From: SG8-4 sp964598225
Lineage (GTDB): Bacteria > Planctomycetota > Phycisphaerae > Sedimentisphaerales > Anaerobacaceae
Length of the DNA stretch: 64,000 nt
Assembly: GCA_964598225.1 (NCBI GenBank)
Contig: CAZRBG010000003.1
Coordinates: 62,001 to 126,000, forward strand
Direction of reading: 5' to 3'
Below the pieces are notes generated by a model, which was not told the DNA's origin, ran no database searches, and was given only the letters and a program-made list of their open reading frames with translations. The position numbers and the translations under genes were made by a program. Positions 33,360 to 41,406 of this stretch are shown one piece after another. How positions within the stretch are numbered: position 1 is the first letter of the stretch; each line of letters opens with the position of its first letter.

Positions 33360-34083
33360 ATAATGCTTCACAAGTAGACACTCGTTTAATGGCAAATGCT
33401 CAGTTATTTAAATGTTGCTATTTGTTCGGCAATTCTTCAAGCCGCTTTCTGGTATACTTATTGAGCGATTCATAGTACTGTTCACCATCAATTTGAGAGG
33501 AACGAACAAGATGTCACAATCTCAGAATTGCAAAACGAATAAGTTTGCGTAGCTGCCAATATGTATGATTTGACAGTGAGGTTGTCCCTCCAACGACTTG
33601 TCAACCTCAACATTGAAAAGAGGGACAATGAGTTTTTGGTTGGTTCTTGTATCGCTCATTTCTCGCTACTTATTGAACGAGAAGAAGCAACACAGTCGAG
33701 CCTATCCCGAACACTGATAAGAACATTGAAAATACTACGATTAATCCGTTTTCTTCCGAGAAGGTAATTGGGCTTGCCTCCGGGTACCTTTTTTCCATAG
33801 AGGATCGTCGTTTAGCGACTGCTGTATCCACATATATGTGGAGCTTTTTTCAAGACACAGTCTCCCTTGATATGCCGACAGCTCGCATTTTTGTTTTGTT
33901 TATTTTATCGCTGAACAACGTACACTTTTACTATTATACACGTCCTGTAAGTTCGGGCCAAACACAATTGCACTTTCTATGTCTATTTCGGCAAATATCC
34001 GGCGACAAAAACAGCCGTGTTTGGTAGCATGTATGGGGCGTGGATGGTTGTGAATGATAATTCAGCGTACAGGAGATGCAGAA
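33360..34083. other. Non-coding interval, possibly gene remnants
   Basis: No convincing gene. Two short frames have a ribosome site: a 13-codon frame at about 33511 (MSQSQNCKTNKFA) and a 29-codon hydrophobic frame at 33628 (MSFWLVLVSLISRYLL...). Their base composition is more AT-rich than the flanking genes, which hints at foreign or decayed DNA. Confidence 0.4.
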
Positions 34084-35115
34084 ATGAGGCAGTTGGCGAA
34101 GATGGTGTTTGTTGTGGTGATTCTGGGGGTGTCGTGGTGTGGGTGTCTTGGGGCGGAAAGGGAGTACTCGTTCATGGGGGATTTCGAGGGGCGGTGGGAT
34201 CGGGGGAGTGGGGTTTATCCGCCGAGGATTGCCGCGCAAGTGGTTCCGTGGAAAAATGGCGGGTATCGGATTCATCTGTTTACGGAACTGCGCAAGGGAG
34301 CGCCGGAATATGTTGTGATTGAGGCAAAGGCAGCCGGGGGCGTGCTGCGTTTCGAGCATGGTTCGTGGTCCGGCCAGATCGAGGGCGACCGGTTCACGGG
34401 CAAGGGCACTCTGCGAGGCAAGAGCGGCAGCTTCGAGATGAAGCGGGTTCTCTACGGATCGCCGCGGCTCGGTGCTGAGCCGCCGGCCGGGGCGCTGGTG
34501 CTGTTCGACGGCAGAAACTTCGATCAGTGGGAGATGATCCGGCGGGGCGGCGGGACCGGGCCGGTTACGTTGAAGAACGACGACGGCGTGATGAGGATTG
34601 TGCCGCAATACGGCAATCATCGGATCGGCGATTCGATCGGCACGAAAAAGGCCTTCAAGGACTTCCACCTGCACATCGAGTTTCGGCTGCCGATGCTGCC
34701 GGAAAATACCGACCAAAGGCGGGGAAACAGCGGCGTTATCATCGAGGAGTTCCAGTTTTTCGAGGTCCAGGTATTGGACTCTTACGGCCTGTCCGGCTAT
34801 TACGACGAGTGCGGCGGGATATATCAGATTGCGTCTCCGAAAGTCAACATGTGCCTCATGCCGCGGCAATGGCAGAGTTACGACATCGATTATCGTGCTC
34901 CGCGATTCGATCACAGCGGTAATCTGGCCGAGCGGCCAAGAATAACGGTTGACCACAACGGCGTGCTGATCCATAACGACCTGGAGCTGCCTTATTCCGA
35001 CGGCGCTGTCAGGACGGCCCGCGAACGGCCGGAATCCCGCAAAGTCGGCCGCATCAAGCTCCAGGACCACGGCTATCCGGTCGAATATCGCAATATCTGG
35101 ATTGCCGAGAAGTAA
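34084..35115 (+). CDS. DUF1080 (3-keto-disaccharide hydrolase-like) secreted protein
   Basis: 343 residues from the ATG at 34084 (aggag 9 nt upstream). Signal peptide to about residue 24. The C-terminal two thirds form the DUF1080 beta-sandwich: ALVLFDGRNFDQWE, FKDFHLHIEFRLPMLP, GNSGVIIEEFQFFEVQVLDSY, CGGIYQIASPKVNMCLMP, WQSYDIDYRAPRFD and a closing VGRIKLQDHGYPVEYRNIWIAE. The family hydrolyses glycosidic bonds of keto-sugars made by Gfo/Idh-type oxidoreductases, one of which is encoded at 39301. A planctomycete-style N-terminal module (about 25-130) precedes it. Confidence 0.85.
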   Translation: MRQLAKMVFVVVILGVSWCGCLGAEREYSFMGDFEGRWDRGSGVYPPRIAAQVVPWKNGGYRIHLFTELRKGAPEYVVIEAKAAGGVLRFEHGSWSGQIEGDRFTGKGTLRGKSGSFEMKRVLYGSPRLGAEPPAGALVLFDGRNFDQWEMIRRGGGTGPVTLKNDDGVMRIVPQYGNHRIGDSIGTKKAFKDFHLHIEFRLPMLPENTDQRRGNSGVIIEEFQFFEVQVLDSYGLSGYYDECGGIYQIASPKVNMCLMPRQWQSYDIDYRAPRFDHSGNLAERPRITVDHNGVLIHNDLELPYSDGAVRTARERPESRKVGRIKLQDHGYPVEYRNIWIAEK

Positions 35116-35135
35116 GCGGTTTTGTTTTTGCGGGC

Positions 35136-35165
35136 TTGCATTGCTGCGTGCGATGGTGTTATAAT
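35136..35165 (+). promoter_or_regulatory. Promoter of the second prepilin-like gene
   Basis: TTGCAT (35136-35141), 18-bp spacer, TATAAT (35160-35165). The -10 is perfect. The start codon is at 35215. Confidence 0.6.
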
Positions 35166-35214
35166 TGTGACTAAATACCAGCGACGCTCATCTGTTTGAT
35201 GAAGGGGCAAAATC

Positions 35215-36018
35215 ATGCGCAGGCAAGAGGGTTTCACTTTGATCGAGCTTTTGGTGGTGATCGCTATCATCGCATTGTTGCTGGCGATTTTAATGCCTGC
35301 GTTGCAGCGAGTGAGGAAACAGGCCGAGGCGGCGGCGTGCCAGGCCAATCTGCACGAATGGGCGCTCGTGTTCGTCATGTACACCGACGACAACAACGGC
35401 AAGTTCATGGAAGGATATGACGTCGGCATTAACGGCACGTGGATCGGCGGCCTGCGGGACTACTATAACGAGCCCAAAATCCGCGTCTGCCCAACTGCAA
35501 CAAAACCTATGTCGGAAGGGGGGACGGGGACATTCGCGGCGTGGGGCGTTTTTGGGAGAGGATTTGCCGGCGACCATCCAAGCTGGGCCGGGCCGAAAGT
35601 GGAAGGCGACTACGGCAGCTACGGCATCAATGAGTTGGTGTATGACACGCCTCCTAACAGACCCAGATCGGAACATCGCTGGCGAACCGTCCACGTCAGA
35701 GGCGCGTCCGAGATTCCCTTGTTGTTCGATTGTTACTGGTGCGATGTTTACCCATTCGATACGGACCGTCCTCCGGAGTACCCCGATGATTTTAGTAAAG
35801 CCGGAGGCGCCGGCGAGATGAAGCGTGTCTGTATCAATCGCCACACAGGCTACGTAAACGGTCTTTTCATGGATTGGTCCGGCAGAAAGATCGGGCTCAA
35901 AGAACTCTGGGCGCTCAACTGGTATCGCGGTTTCAATACGGCGAACGCCTGGACCAAAGCGGGCGGAGTTACGCCGGAAGACTGGCCGGAATGGATGAGA
36001 AACTTTAAAGACTACTGA
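35215..36018 (+). CDS. Prepilin-like secreted protein
   Basis: 267 residues. Leader MRRQE then GFTLIELLVVIAIIALLLA, the prepilin processing motif. The globular part has EMKRVCINRHTGYVNGLFMDWSGRKIG, in which the family's closing DG is altered to DW, so the last strand differs from that of the proteins at 217 and 44060. It lies between the DUF1080 gene and the 962-residue CBM protein, on the same strand, about 155 nt upstream of the latter. Confidence 0.85.
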   Translation: MRRQEGFTLIELLVVIAIIALLLAILMPALQRVRKQAEAAACQANLHEWALVFVMYTDDNNGKFMEGYDVGINGTWIGGLRDYYNEPKIRVCPTATKPMSEGGTGTFAAWGVFGRGFAGDHPSWAGPKVEGDYGSYGINELVYDTPPNRPRSEHRWRTVHVRGASEIPLLFDCYWCDVYPFDTDRPPEYPDDFSKAGGAGEMKRVCINRHTGYVNGLFMDWSGRKIGLKELWALNWYRGFNTANAWTKAGGVTPEDWPEWMRNFKDY

Positions 36019-36117
36019 GTGACTGACTATTGAAGATTGATTTTTGACTACAGCGTGCTCCGCAGGGGCAAGTTGTTGTCGATAATTCTAATTTTGGTAT
36101 ATCCTGGAAACAATAAA

Positions 36118-36140
36118 TGCTTTGGCACGTGGTCAAAGCA
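36118..36140. repeat. 7-bp inverted repeat upstream of the CBM/LamG gene
   Basis: tgctttg-gcacgtggt-caaagca, perfect arms, 35 bp before the ATG of the 962-residue gene. Candidate operator or leader hairpin. Confidence 0.45.
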
Positions 36141-36174
36141 TAGTCACTTTAACCTTTTGTGAAGGAGGATTATC

Positions 36175-39063
36175 ATGTCTAACAAGCTCATTGATCTCTG
36201 TTGTTTTGTTTTGGCGCTGCTTGCGGCCCCGATAGTGGCTTACGGGCAGGCCCAGAACCTATTGCAGAATCCGAGTTTCGAGCAGGATGAAGCGATTCAG
36301 GACGATCCGGACTGGGCGGGATGGGTTACATGGAATCCGGCGGAAGGCGCAGGCAGTAACGCCGCAGTAGACGAAACAGATTCAATTGAAGGCGCCAGAA
36401 GCCTCAGGATCGACCCCCGAGGAGGCACCAATTGGTACTTCGTAGTATTGTATGCGGATATCCCGCTTGAAGTTGGCGGAGAATACACAATTAATTTCTG
36501 GGCCAAAGCGGCAGTACCGCGTCCGATCAACGTACAACTCAAAGCGATGGACAACTCAGTTACCTGGAGCGGGGCGCAGTTCGATCTGACAACCGACTGG
36601 GTCGAGTATTCCGTCAGCGGCCTTGCTTTGAACGAACTGGCCAAGCTGGAATTTCTGTGTGCGACCACGAATGATACTATCTGGCTGGATGATGTTTCGC
36701 TCTATGCAGAGGGAGCGGCGCCTGCAGGGCCCGTGAATCTCGCGCTCAACGGCAGTTTCGAAGAAGATGAGCCGATTCTGGACGACGGCTCGTGGCTGGC
36801 ATGGGCTACCTGGTACCCGTCGGATGTTACAGGGAATAACGTCACGATCGTCGACACGGAATCAATTGACGGCGCAAGAAGCCTTCAGGTAGATCCCAAA
36901 GGAACTCTAATTGTTGCCAACATTTCATTTCCGCTGAATTTGGGGTCGAATGCTACGGCTACCTTCTGGGCCAAAGCCCAGTCACCACGTCCCCTCTCGG
37001 CCCAGTTTAAGGCCGCCGACAATTCTGTCACCTGGGGCAACAAGGACTTTGACTTGACGAGTGAGTGGACTGAGTACTCGATGACATCAGCAGCCCAGAG
37101 CGACCAAGGAAAGCTTGAGTTCTCCTGCGGCGATTCTGAAATTCGATTCTGGCTGGACAATGTTATAGTCACCGCAGAGGAAGAACCTGCGCCTCTCGTA
37201 CAAAACGGAAGTTTTGAGGAAGATGAGGTGATTCACAACGATGCGGCCTACGACCACTGGTGGACGTGGGGCTATGACGCCGGCCTGGCCAGCGCCGCCG
37301 AAATCGATGATACGATGTTCGTTGACGGCAGCAGGAGCCTCAGGATTGATCCTGTTGGAGACACAAACTGGTACTTCATTGTTGCGTACAGTCCCATTAT
37401 GGTCGAAATGGATAAGAATTACACGATCAGTTTCTGGGCCAAAGCTGAAGAACCGCGCCCGTTGACCGCGCAGTTGAAGGCGACGGATAATTCCGTTAAC
37501 GCCTGGGGCGCAACGGAATTCCAGTTGACAACCGAATGGGCCGAGTACCATTATCAATCAGAGGTTTTGATCGACAACGTAAAACTCGAGCTTTTGTGTG
37601 CTGGCAGTGAAGTCCCGTTATGGCTGGACTTTGTTGCAGTCTATGAAGGAGATTATGTTCCCGGAATTGAGCCGGTAGGATCGCCAAAAGCCGGCGCTCC
37701 GCTTCCACGTGACGGCGCGGTGGACGTCGCGAGGGACGTTACTCTTAGCTGGGTTGCCGGCAATTCCGCTGTCACGCACGATGTGTACTTCGGCACAAGT
37801 TTCGACGACGTGAACGATGCTGATGTTACTGGTGCTACAGGTATCTATCGAGTCAACCAGTTGACCACGAGCTTCACCCCGGCCGAGTCGCCCCTTGACT
37901 GGGGCCGGATCTATTATTGGCGCGTCGACGAGGTCAATGACGCCGATCCGAACAGTCCGTGGAAAGGCAACGTCTGGGGTTTTACGGTAACGAACCATAT
38001 TGTTGTGGACGATTTCGAGTCTTACAACGACATTCCCGCAGGCGAAGAAGGCAGCAATCTCGTATACAGCGTATGGGCGGATGGATTTGACAACCCTGCC
38101 GCTAACGGCTCGACAATAGGTTATCCTACGGGCGCGTCGATGGAGACCGACGACGTGCACGGGGGCGATCAGGCGGCGCCGCTGATGTACGACAACAGCA
38201 CGGCGGGAATCTCCGAGGTTGCCAGGACGCTGAATGCCGACTGGACGCAGAATGAAGTTCTCACGCTGACGCTGTTTTACAAAGGCAAATTGTCGAACGA
38301 CGCCGAGCCGATGCACATCGCTCTAAATGGAGTCGCGATATACCACGACAATCCGAACGCCGCCAAGGTCAGTAAATGGAATCAATGGGACATCCTTCTG
38401 CAGGATTTCGCAGACTTGGGGGTAGACCTTACCAACGTCAATACGCTGACCATTGGTTTCGGCGACAAGGCCAATCCGACCGCCGGCGGTTCCGGCAGTG
38501 TGCTGATCGACGATATTCGTCTGTATCGCTCGCTGCCGATAGAGACCGAACCGCTGCCTGAACCGGTCGACCCCGGCACTGCAAATCTGGTGGTTGCTTA
38601 CTCATTCGAGGACAACGTTCAAGACGTCTCAGGCAGCGGACTTGACGGCACCGTATGGGGAAATCCGTTCTTCGTAGACGGTTTCGTCGGCAAGGCGCTG
38701 TCGTTTGACGGAGTGAACGATTACGTGGAGGTCGGCAACAACGCTGCTTTCGATATCACCGAGCAAATTACGATTTCGGCGTGGGTCAATCCTAACGATG
38801 CGGCCGACGGCCAGCATAATCCCTACGTGGGTAAAGGCGATCACGCTTATGCGCTCAAGCACGCCTCCAACTCCAGGCGTCGAAATTTGCTTCATCCGGA
38901 TAATGGGCAGGTCGCCTGTATAGATCGGGGGTCTGGGGCAAAGCCGAGAGAAAAATCGTTTGGGCAGATGGCCAAATTAGGGCGGCAGGGGGGTAATTTG
39001 GACATCTGGGGCCCCGAACGATTTTTCTCGGTCTTTGGGATCGCCGGCCTACCTGCGCATTAA
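36175..39063 (+). CDS. Secreted modular protein with three CBM4/9-like domains and truncated LamG
   Basis: 962 residues; ideal Shine-Dalgarno (gaaggagga). Signal peptide 1-24; three homologous CBM4/9-like domains at about 26-180, 188-335 and 340-492 (each with NGSFE/NPSFE, IDGARSL or similar, FWAKA, LWLD); one fibronectin-like repeat 500-605 (HDVYFG, YYWRVDEVN); a VVDDFESYND module 609-785; then a LamG domain from about 803. LamG is normal up to YALKHASNS (residue 900). After that the frame reads 62 unrelated residues and a stop within a palindromic element. The protein is probably still secreted, but the LamG fold lacks its second half. Confidence 0.75.
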   Translation: MSNKLIDLCCFVLALLAAPIVAYGQAQNLLQNPSFEQDEAIQDDPDWAGWVTWNPAEGAGSNAAVDETDSIEGARSLRIDPRGGTNWYFVVLYADIPLEVGGEYTINFWAKAAVPRPINVQLKAMDNSVTWSGAQFDLTTDWVEYSVSGLALNELAKLEFLCATTNDTIWLDDVSLYAEGAAPAGPVNLALNGSFEEDEPILDDGSWLAWATWYPSDVTGNNVTIVDTESIDGARSLQVDPKGTLIVANISFPLNLGSNATATFWAKAQSPRPLSAQFKAADNSVTWGNKDFDLTSEWTEYSMTSAAQSDQGKLEFSCGDSEIRFWLDNVIVTAEEEPAPLVQNGSFEEDEVIHNDAAYDHWWTWGYDAGLASAAEIDDTMFVDGSRSLRIDPVGDTNWYFIVAYSPIMVEMDKNYTISFWAKAEEPRPLTAQLKATDNSVNAWGATEFQLTTEWAEYHYQSEVLIDNVKLELLCAGSEVPLWLDFVAVYEGDYVPGIEPVGSPKAGAPLPRDGAVDVARDVTLSWVAGNSAVTHDVYFGTSFDDVNDADVTGATGIYRVNQLTTSFTPAESPLDWGRIYYWRVDEVNDADPNSPWKGNVWGFTVTNHIVVDDFESYNDIPAGEEGSNLVYSVWADGFDNPAANGSTIGYPTGASMETDDVHGGDQAAPLMYDNSTAGISEVARTLNADWTQNEVLTLTLFYKGKLSNDAEPMHIALNGVAIYHDNPNAAKVSKWNQWDILLQDFADLGVDLTNVNTLTIGFGDKANPTAGGSGSVLIDDIRLYRSLPIETEPLPEPVDPGTANLVVAYSFEDNVQDVSGSGLDGTVWGNPFFVDGFVGKALSFDGVNDYVEVGNNAAFDITEQITISAWVNPNDAADGQHNPYVGKGDHAYALKHASNSRRRNLLHPDNGQVACIDRGSGAKPREKSFGQMAKLGRQGGNLDIWGPERFFSVFGIAGLPAH

Positions 39064-39082
39064 CCGGATGAACCCGAAATTT
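38883..39082. mobile_element. About 200-bp imperfect palindrome (MITE-like) inserted in the LamG coding region
   Basis: The left arm from 38883 (aaatttgcttcatccgg) and the reverse complement of the right arm from 39082 (aaatttcgggttcatccgg) align over about 95 bases, sharing the blocks ttcatccgg, gcaggt, aaaatcgtt and cagatg-ccaaatta. The centre is the G-rich stretch near 38980-38993. It holds no gene of its own. It starts about ten bases after the LamG frame stops matching its family. A non-autonomous element or a structured intergenic repeat is likely. Confidence 0.6.
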
Positions 39083-39300
39083 TTCCGAGTTCTCATTTGC
39101 TGTATATGATAACCAAATGCAACTAAAAAGCAAAGACTCGAGACCTGATGAGACACAATCCGAAGCCAATTTGCCAATTTCTTGGTTGCAATTATATCAC
39201 CGCGGGTTTAAAAGAAGTACGGCAAGCTTCAATTGATGAGAAGTTTTTGGAGAGTATTAAGACAGCTTTCGCGAATCGGCATCAACGGAGGTGCACAGCA

Positions 39301-40752
39301 ATGAGTAAATACGGTCGCCGTCAATTCATCAAATGTCCTCTTTTTTCTGCAGGCGCCGTCCTCTTGGTGCCACGAACCAACGCAAAAGTGCTCGGAGCGA
39401 ATAATGACATTCGCGTTGCAATAGTCGGCCTGCGCAAGAAGGGAAAGGAGCACATTAAGAGCTTCGACAATATGCGCGGCGTGCGTATTGTCGCTCTGTG
39501 CGATTGCGACACGCAGTTCTTTAACGCGGCCTTCAAACTGCTGAAGAACGGAAGAGAATCCGTTCGCAAGTACGTTGACTACCGCAGACTGATCGAGGAT
39601 AAAGGCGTCGATGCCGTCGTGGTTGCCGTTCCGGATCACTGGCATGCGCTGATGATGATATGGGCCTGCCAGGCCGGCAAGGACGTCTACATCGAGAAGC
39701 CCGCCTCGCACTGCATCTGGGAAGGGCGCAAGATGGTCGAAGCCGCCCGTAAGTACGATCGCATCGTTCAGGTTGGCTCCCAGAACCGTTCCGACGTGGG
39801 GCTGCGAGAGGCCATACCATATATCCGGCAGGGCAATCTCGGCAGGATTCGCATGGTCCGCGCCTTTCATTTTGGCAATCGGAAGAGCATCGGCAAAGTC
39901 AGGGGCCCGCAGCCGATTCCGGAAACATGCGACTATGACGTTTTTCAGGGCCCGGCGCCGCTCGTGCCGCTGATGCGCGAGCGGCTGCACTACGACTGGC
40001 ACTGGTTCTGGGATACCGGGACCGGCGAGATGGGCAACATCGGTGCCCATCAGTTGGATCACGCGCGCTGGGCCATGGGACAGCAGGCCCCGGCGCCTAG
40101 CGCAATCTGTTTCGGCGGGCGGTTCGGATACGACGATGACGGCCAAACGCCTAACACACAGGTCGTCTATTTCGATTACGAGCCGGTTCCGCTGATTTAC
40201 GAGATCAGAGGGCTGGGCAAGCGGATGAGGGATCCCGCTCTGGACACATACCGCGGACTTCGAGCGAGCCTGCGCGTCGAGTGCGAAGGCGGCTTCTTTG
40301 CAGGCGGTCGCGGCGGAGGCTGGGCTTACGACAACAACGGCAGGAAAATGAAACAGTTCCCGGGTGACGGCGGCGGCGACCACCAGGCGAACTTTATCAA
40401 AGCGATGCGCAGCCGTAAAGTCGGCGACCTGAGAGCCGACATGCTCGAAGGTCATATTTCCGCGACGCTATGTCACATGGCAAACATATCATACCGGCTG
40501 GGCCGAACCATGCCGCAACAGGCTGTCAGCAAGGCCACCGCAGCCAACAAAGTGCTCGGCGAGTCGGCGGATAGAATATTGAGCCACCTCGCAGCCAATA
40601 AAGTAGACCTGAAAACGAATCCCCTGAGAGTGGGCCCGCTGCTCGAGTACGACTGTGAAAGCGAGCGATTCACCGGTGAACGAGGCGAATGCGCCAACAT
40701 GTTCCTCAAACGCCTCTATCGCCCACCCTTTGTTCTGCCCGAGACTGTATAA
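39301..40752 (+). CDS. Tat-exported Gfo/Idh/MocA family oxidoreductase
   Basis: 483 residues from the ATG at 39301 (ggagg 9 nt upstream). Twin-arginine-type signal GRRQFIKCPLFSAGAVLL, then the Rossmann strand IRVAIVGLRKKGKEH, DAVVVAVPDHWHALMM, the catalytic-type EKPASH with Lys, and GNIGAHQLDHARWAMG in the C-terminal sheet. Such exported oxidoreductases act on sugars or inositols, often making 3-keto intermediates that DUF1080 hydrolases cleave; such a gene lies at 34084. The fingerprint loop is GLRKKG rather than GxGxxG. Confidence 0.85.
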   Translation: MSKYGRRQFIKCPLFSAGAVLLVPRTNAKVLGANNDIRVAIVGLRKKGKEHIKSFDNMRGVRIVALCDCDTQFFNAAFKLLKNGRESVRKYVDYRRLIEDKGVDAVVVAVPDHWHALMMIWACQAGKDVYIEKPASHCIWEGRKMVEAARKYDRIVQVGSQNRSDVGLREAIPYIRQGNLGRIRMVRAFHFGNRKSIGKVRGPQPIPETCDYDVFQGPAPLVPLMRERLHYDWHWFWDTGTGEMGNIGAHQLDHARWAMGQQAPAPSAICFGGRFGYDDDGQTPNTQVVYFDYEPVPLIYEIRGLGKRMRDPALDTYRGLRASLRVECEGGFFAGGRGGGWAYDNNGRKMKQFPGDGGGDHQANFIKAMRSRKVGDLRADMLEGHISATLCHMANISYRLGRTMPQQAVSKATAANKVLGESADRILSHLAANKVDLKTNPLRVGPLLEYDCESERFTGERGECANMFLKRLYRPPFVLPETV

Positions 40753-41144
40753 TGAGTAACCGCATCCGACTACAATACAACAGGCTTCACGCCGCTAAGC
40801 GTAAGCGCCTCAACGCCATCCGTTCCGCAAACCCAAGTCTGCTCAGTGGCTGCCACTCGGCGCGACCATCTGAACTGGTGTTAGGACGTCAGCTCGCAAC
40901 AATTGCGCCATGTGTTACTATTTATTTCCGCTTCTGTTGATCCAAATTATGATTTGGATTTTTGTTTAAAATGACGATTCTTTAAGAGTCGACTTCTACC
41001 TGAGTTCCGAATATGATGAGCCTATAGCAACATCGAAAATTGGAGAATTTAAAAAGCATAGCAAAAAGTCCAGTGCGGTCCTCTAAATGTTGCTTGAGGT
41101 TGGCTGTGCAGAGTTTCAGGGTTAGAGTTGTGGGCGACAGAAGT
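40753..41144. other. Intergenic interval between oxidoreductase and small lipoprotein
   Basis: Apart from the terminator at 40940 I see no gene. The stretch ctgaactggtgttaggacgt (about 40870-40890) vaguely recalls a recombination-site core, but no partner site exists. Confidence 0.4.
40940..40967 (+). terminator. Rho-independent terminator
   Basis: atccaaat-tatg-atttggat, a perfect 8-bp stem, followed by ttttgttt. It lies about 190 nt after the oxidoreductase stop. The stem is AT-rich, so its strength is moderate. Confidence 0.6.
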
Positions 41145-41393
41145 ATGAAGATTCTTATTTTGACGCTGGTGTCGGTGTCGGGTTGCCTTGCCACGGATGA
41201 GGTTAGGCCCTCGACGCAGTCGTTTGACCCTTGCGATCCGAACAAGCCCCAGCCCAACATCACCAAATGTGGGGACCGGGCAGATGGGGGTGGGCTGGGC
41301 ATCCACTACCGCCCTGAGATGTGGAACATCCTGCAGGACGGCTCCTTCAGGGTCGGTGCCACGCGGCAGTTCTGCTTCTATGAACTGAAATAA
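41145..41393 (+). CDS. Small Cys-containing lipoprotein
   Basis: 82 residues from the ATG at 41145. Signal MKILILTLVSVSGC has a lipobox (VSGC, Cys14). The mature part is short with three further Cys (FDPCDP, ITKCGD, RQFCFYEL). It ends 13 nt before the M23/PKD gene, so the two are probably co-transcribed. The ribosome site is weak. No family recognised. Confidence 0.5.
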   Translation: MKILILTLVSVSGCLATDEVRPSTQSFDPCDPNKPQPNITKCGDRADGGGLGIHYRPEMWNILQDGSFRVGATRQFCFYELK

Positions 41394-41406
41394 AGAGGAA
41401 TGTATT

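Noticed and set aside
33561..34027. Two short plus-strand frames in the 33.4-34.1 kb interval
   Set aside because: No family, weak or absent ribosome sites, and AT-rich composition; treated as possible remnants rather than genes.
33934..35070. A 378-residue minus-strand frame opposite the DUF1080 gene
   Set aside because: Shadow of a confidently identified plus-strand DUF1080 gene.
38883..39082. Palindrome as an integron attC site
   Set aside because: Too long, and lacks the GTTRRRY/RYYYAAC ends at matched positions.
39229..40455. A 408-residue minus-strand frame opposite the oxidoreductase
   Set aside because: Antisense shadow of the Gfo/Idh/MocA gene, which has all family motifs.
40870..40890. 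Possible integron attC-like core (gttagga)
   Set aside because: Only a single seven-base resemblance, with no complementary core, no cassette and no integrase.
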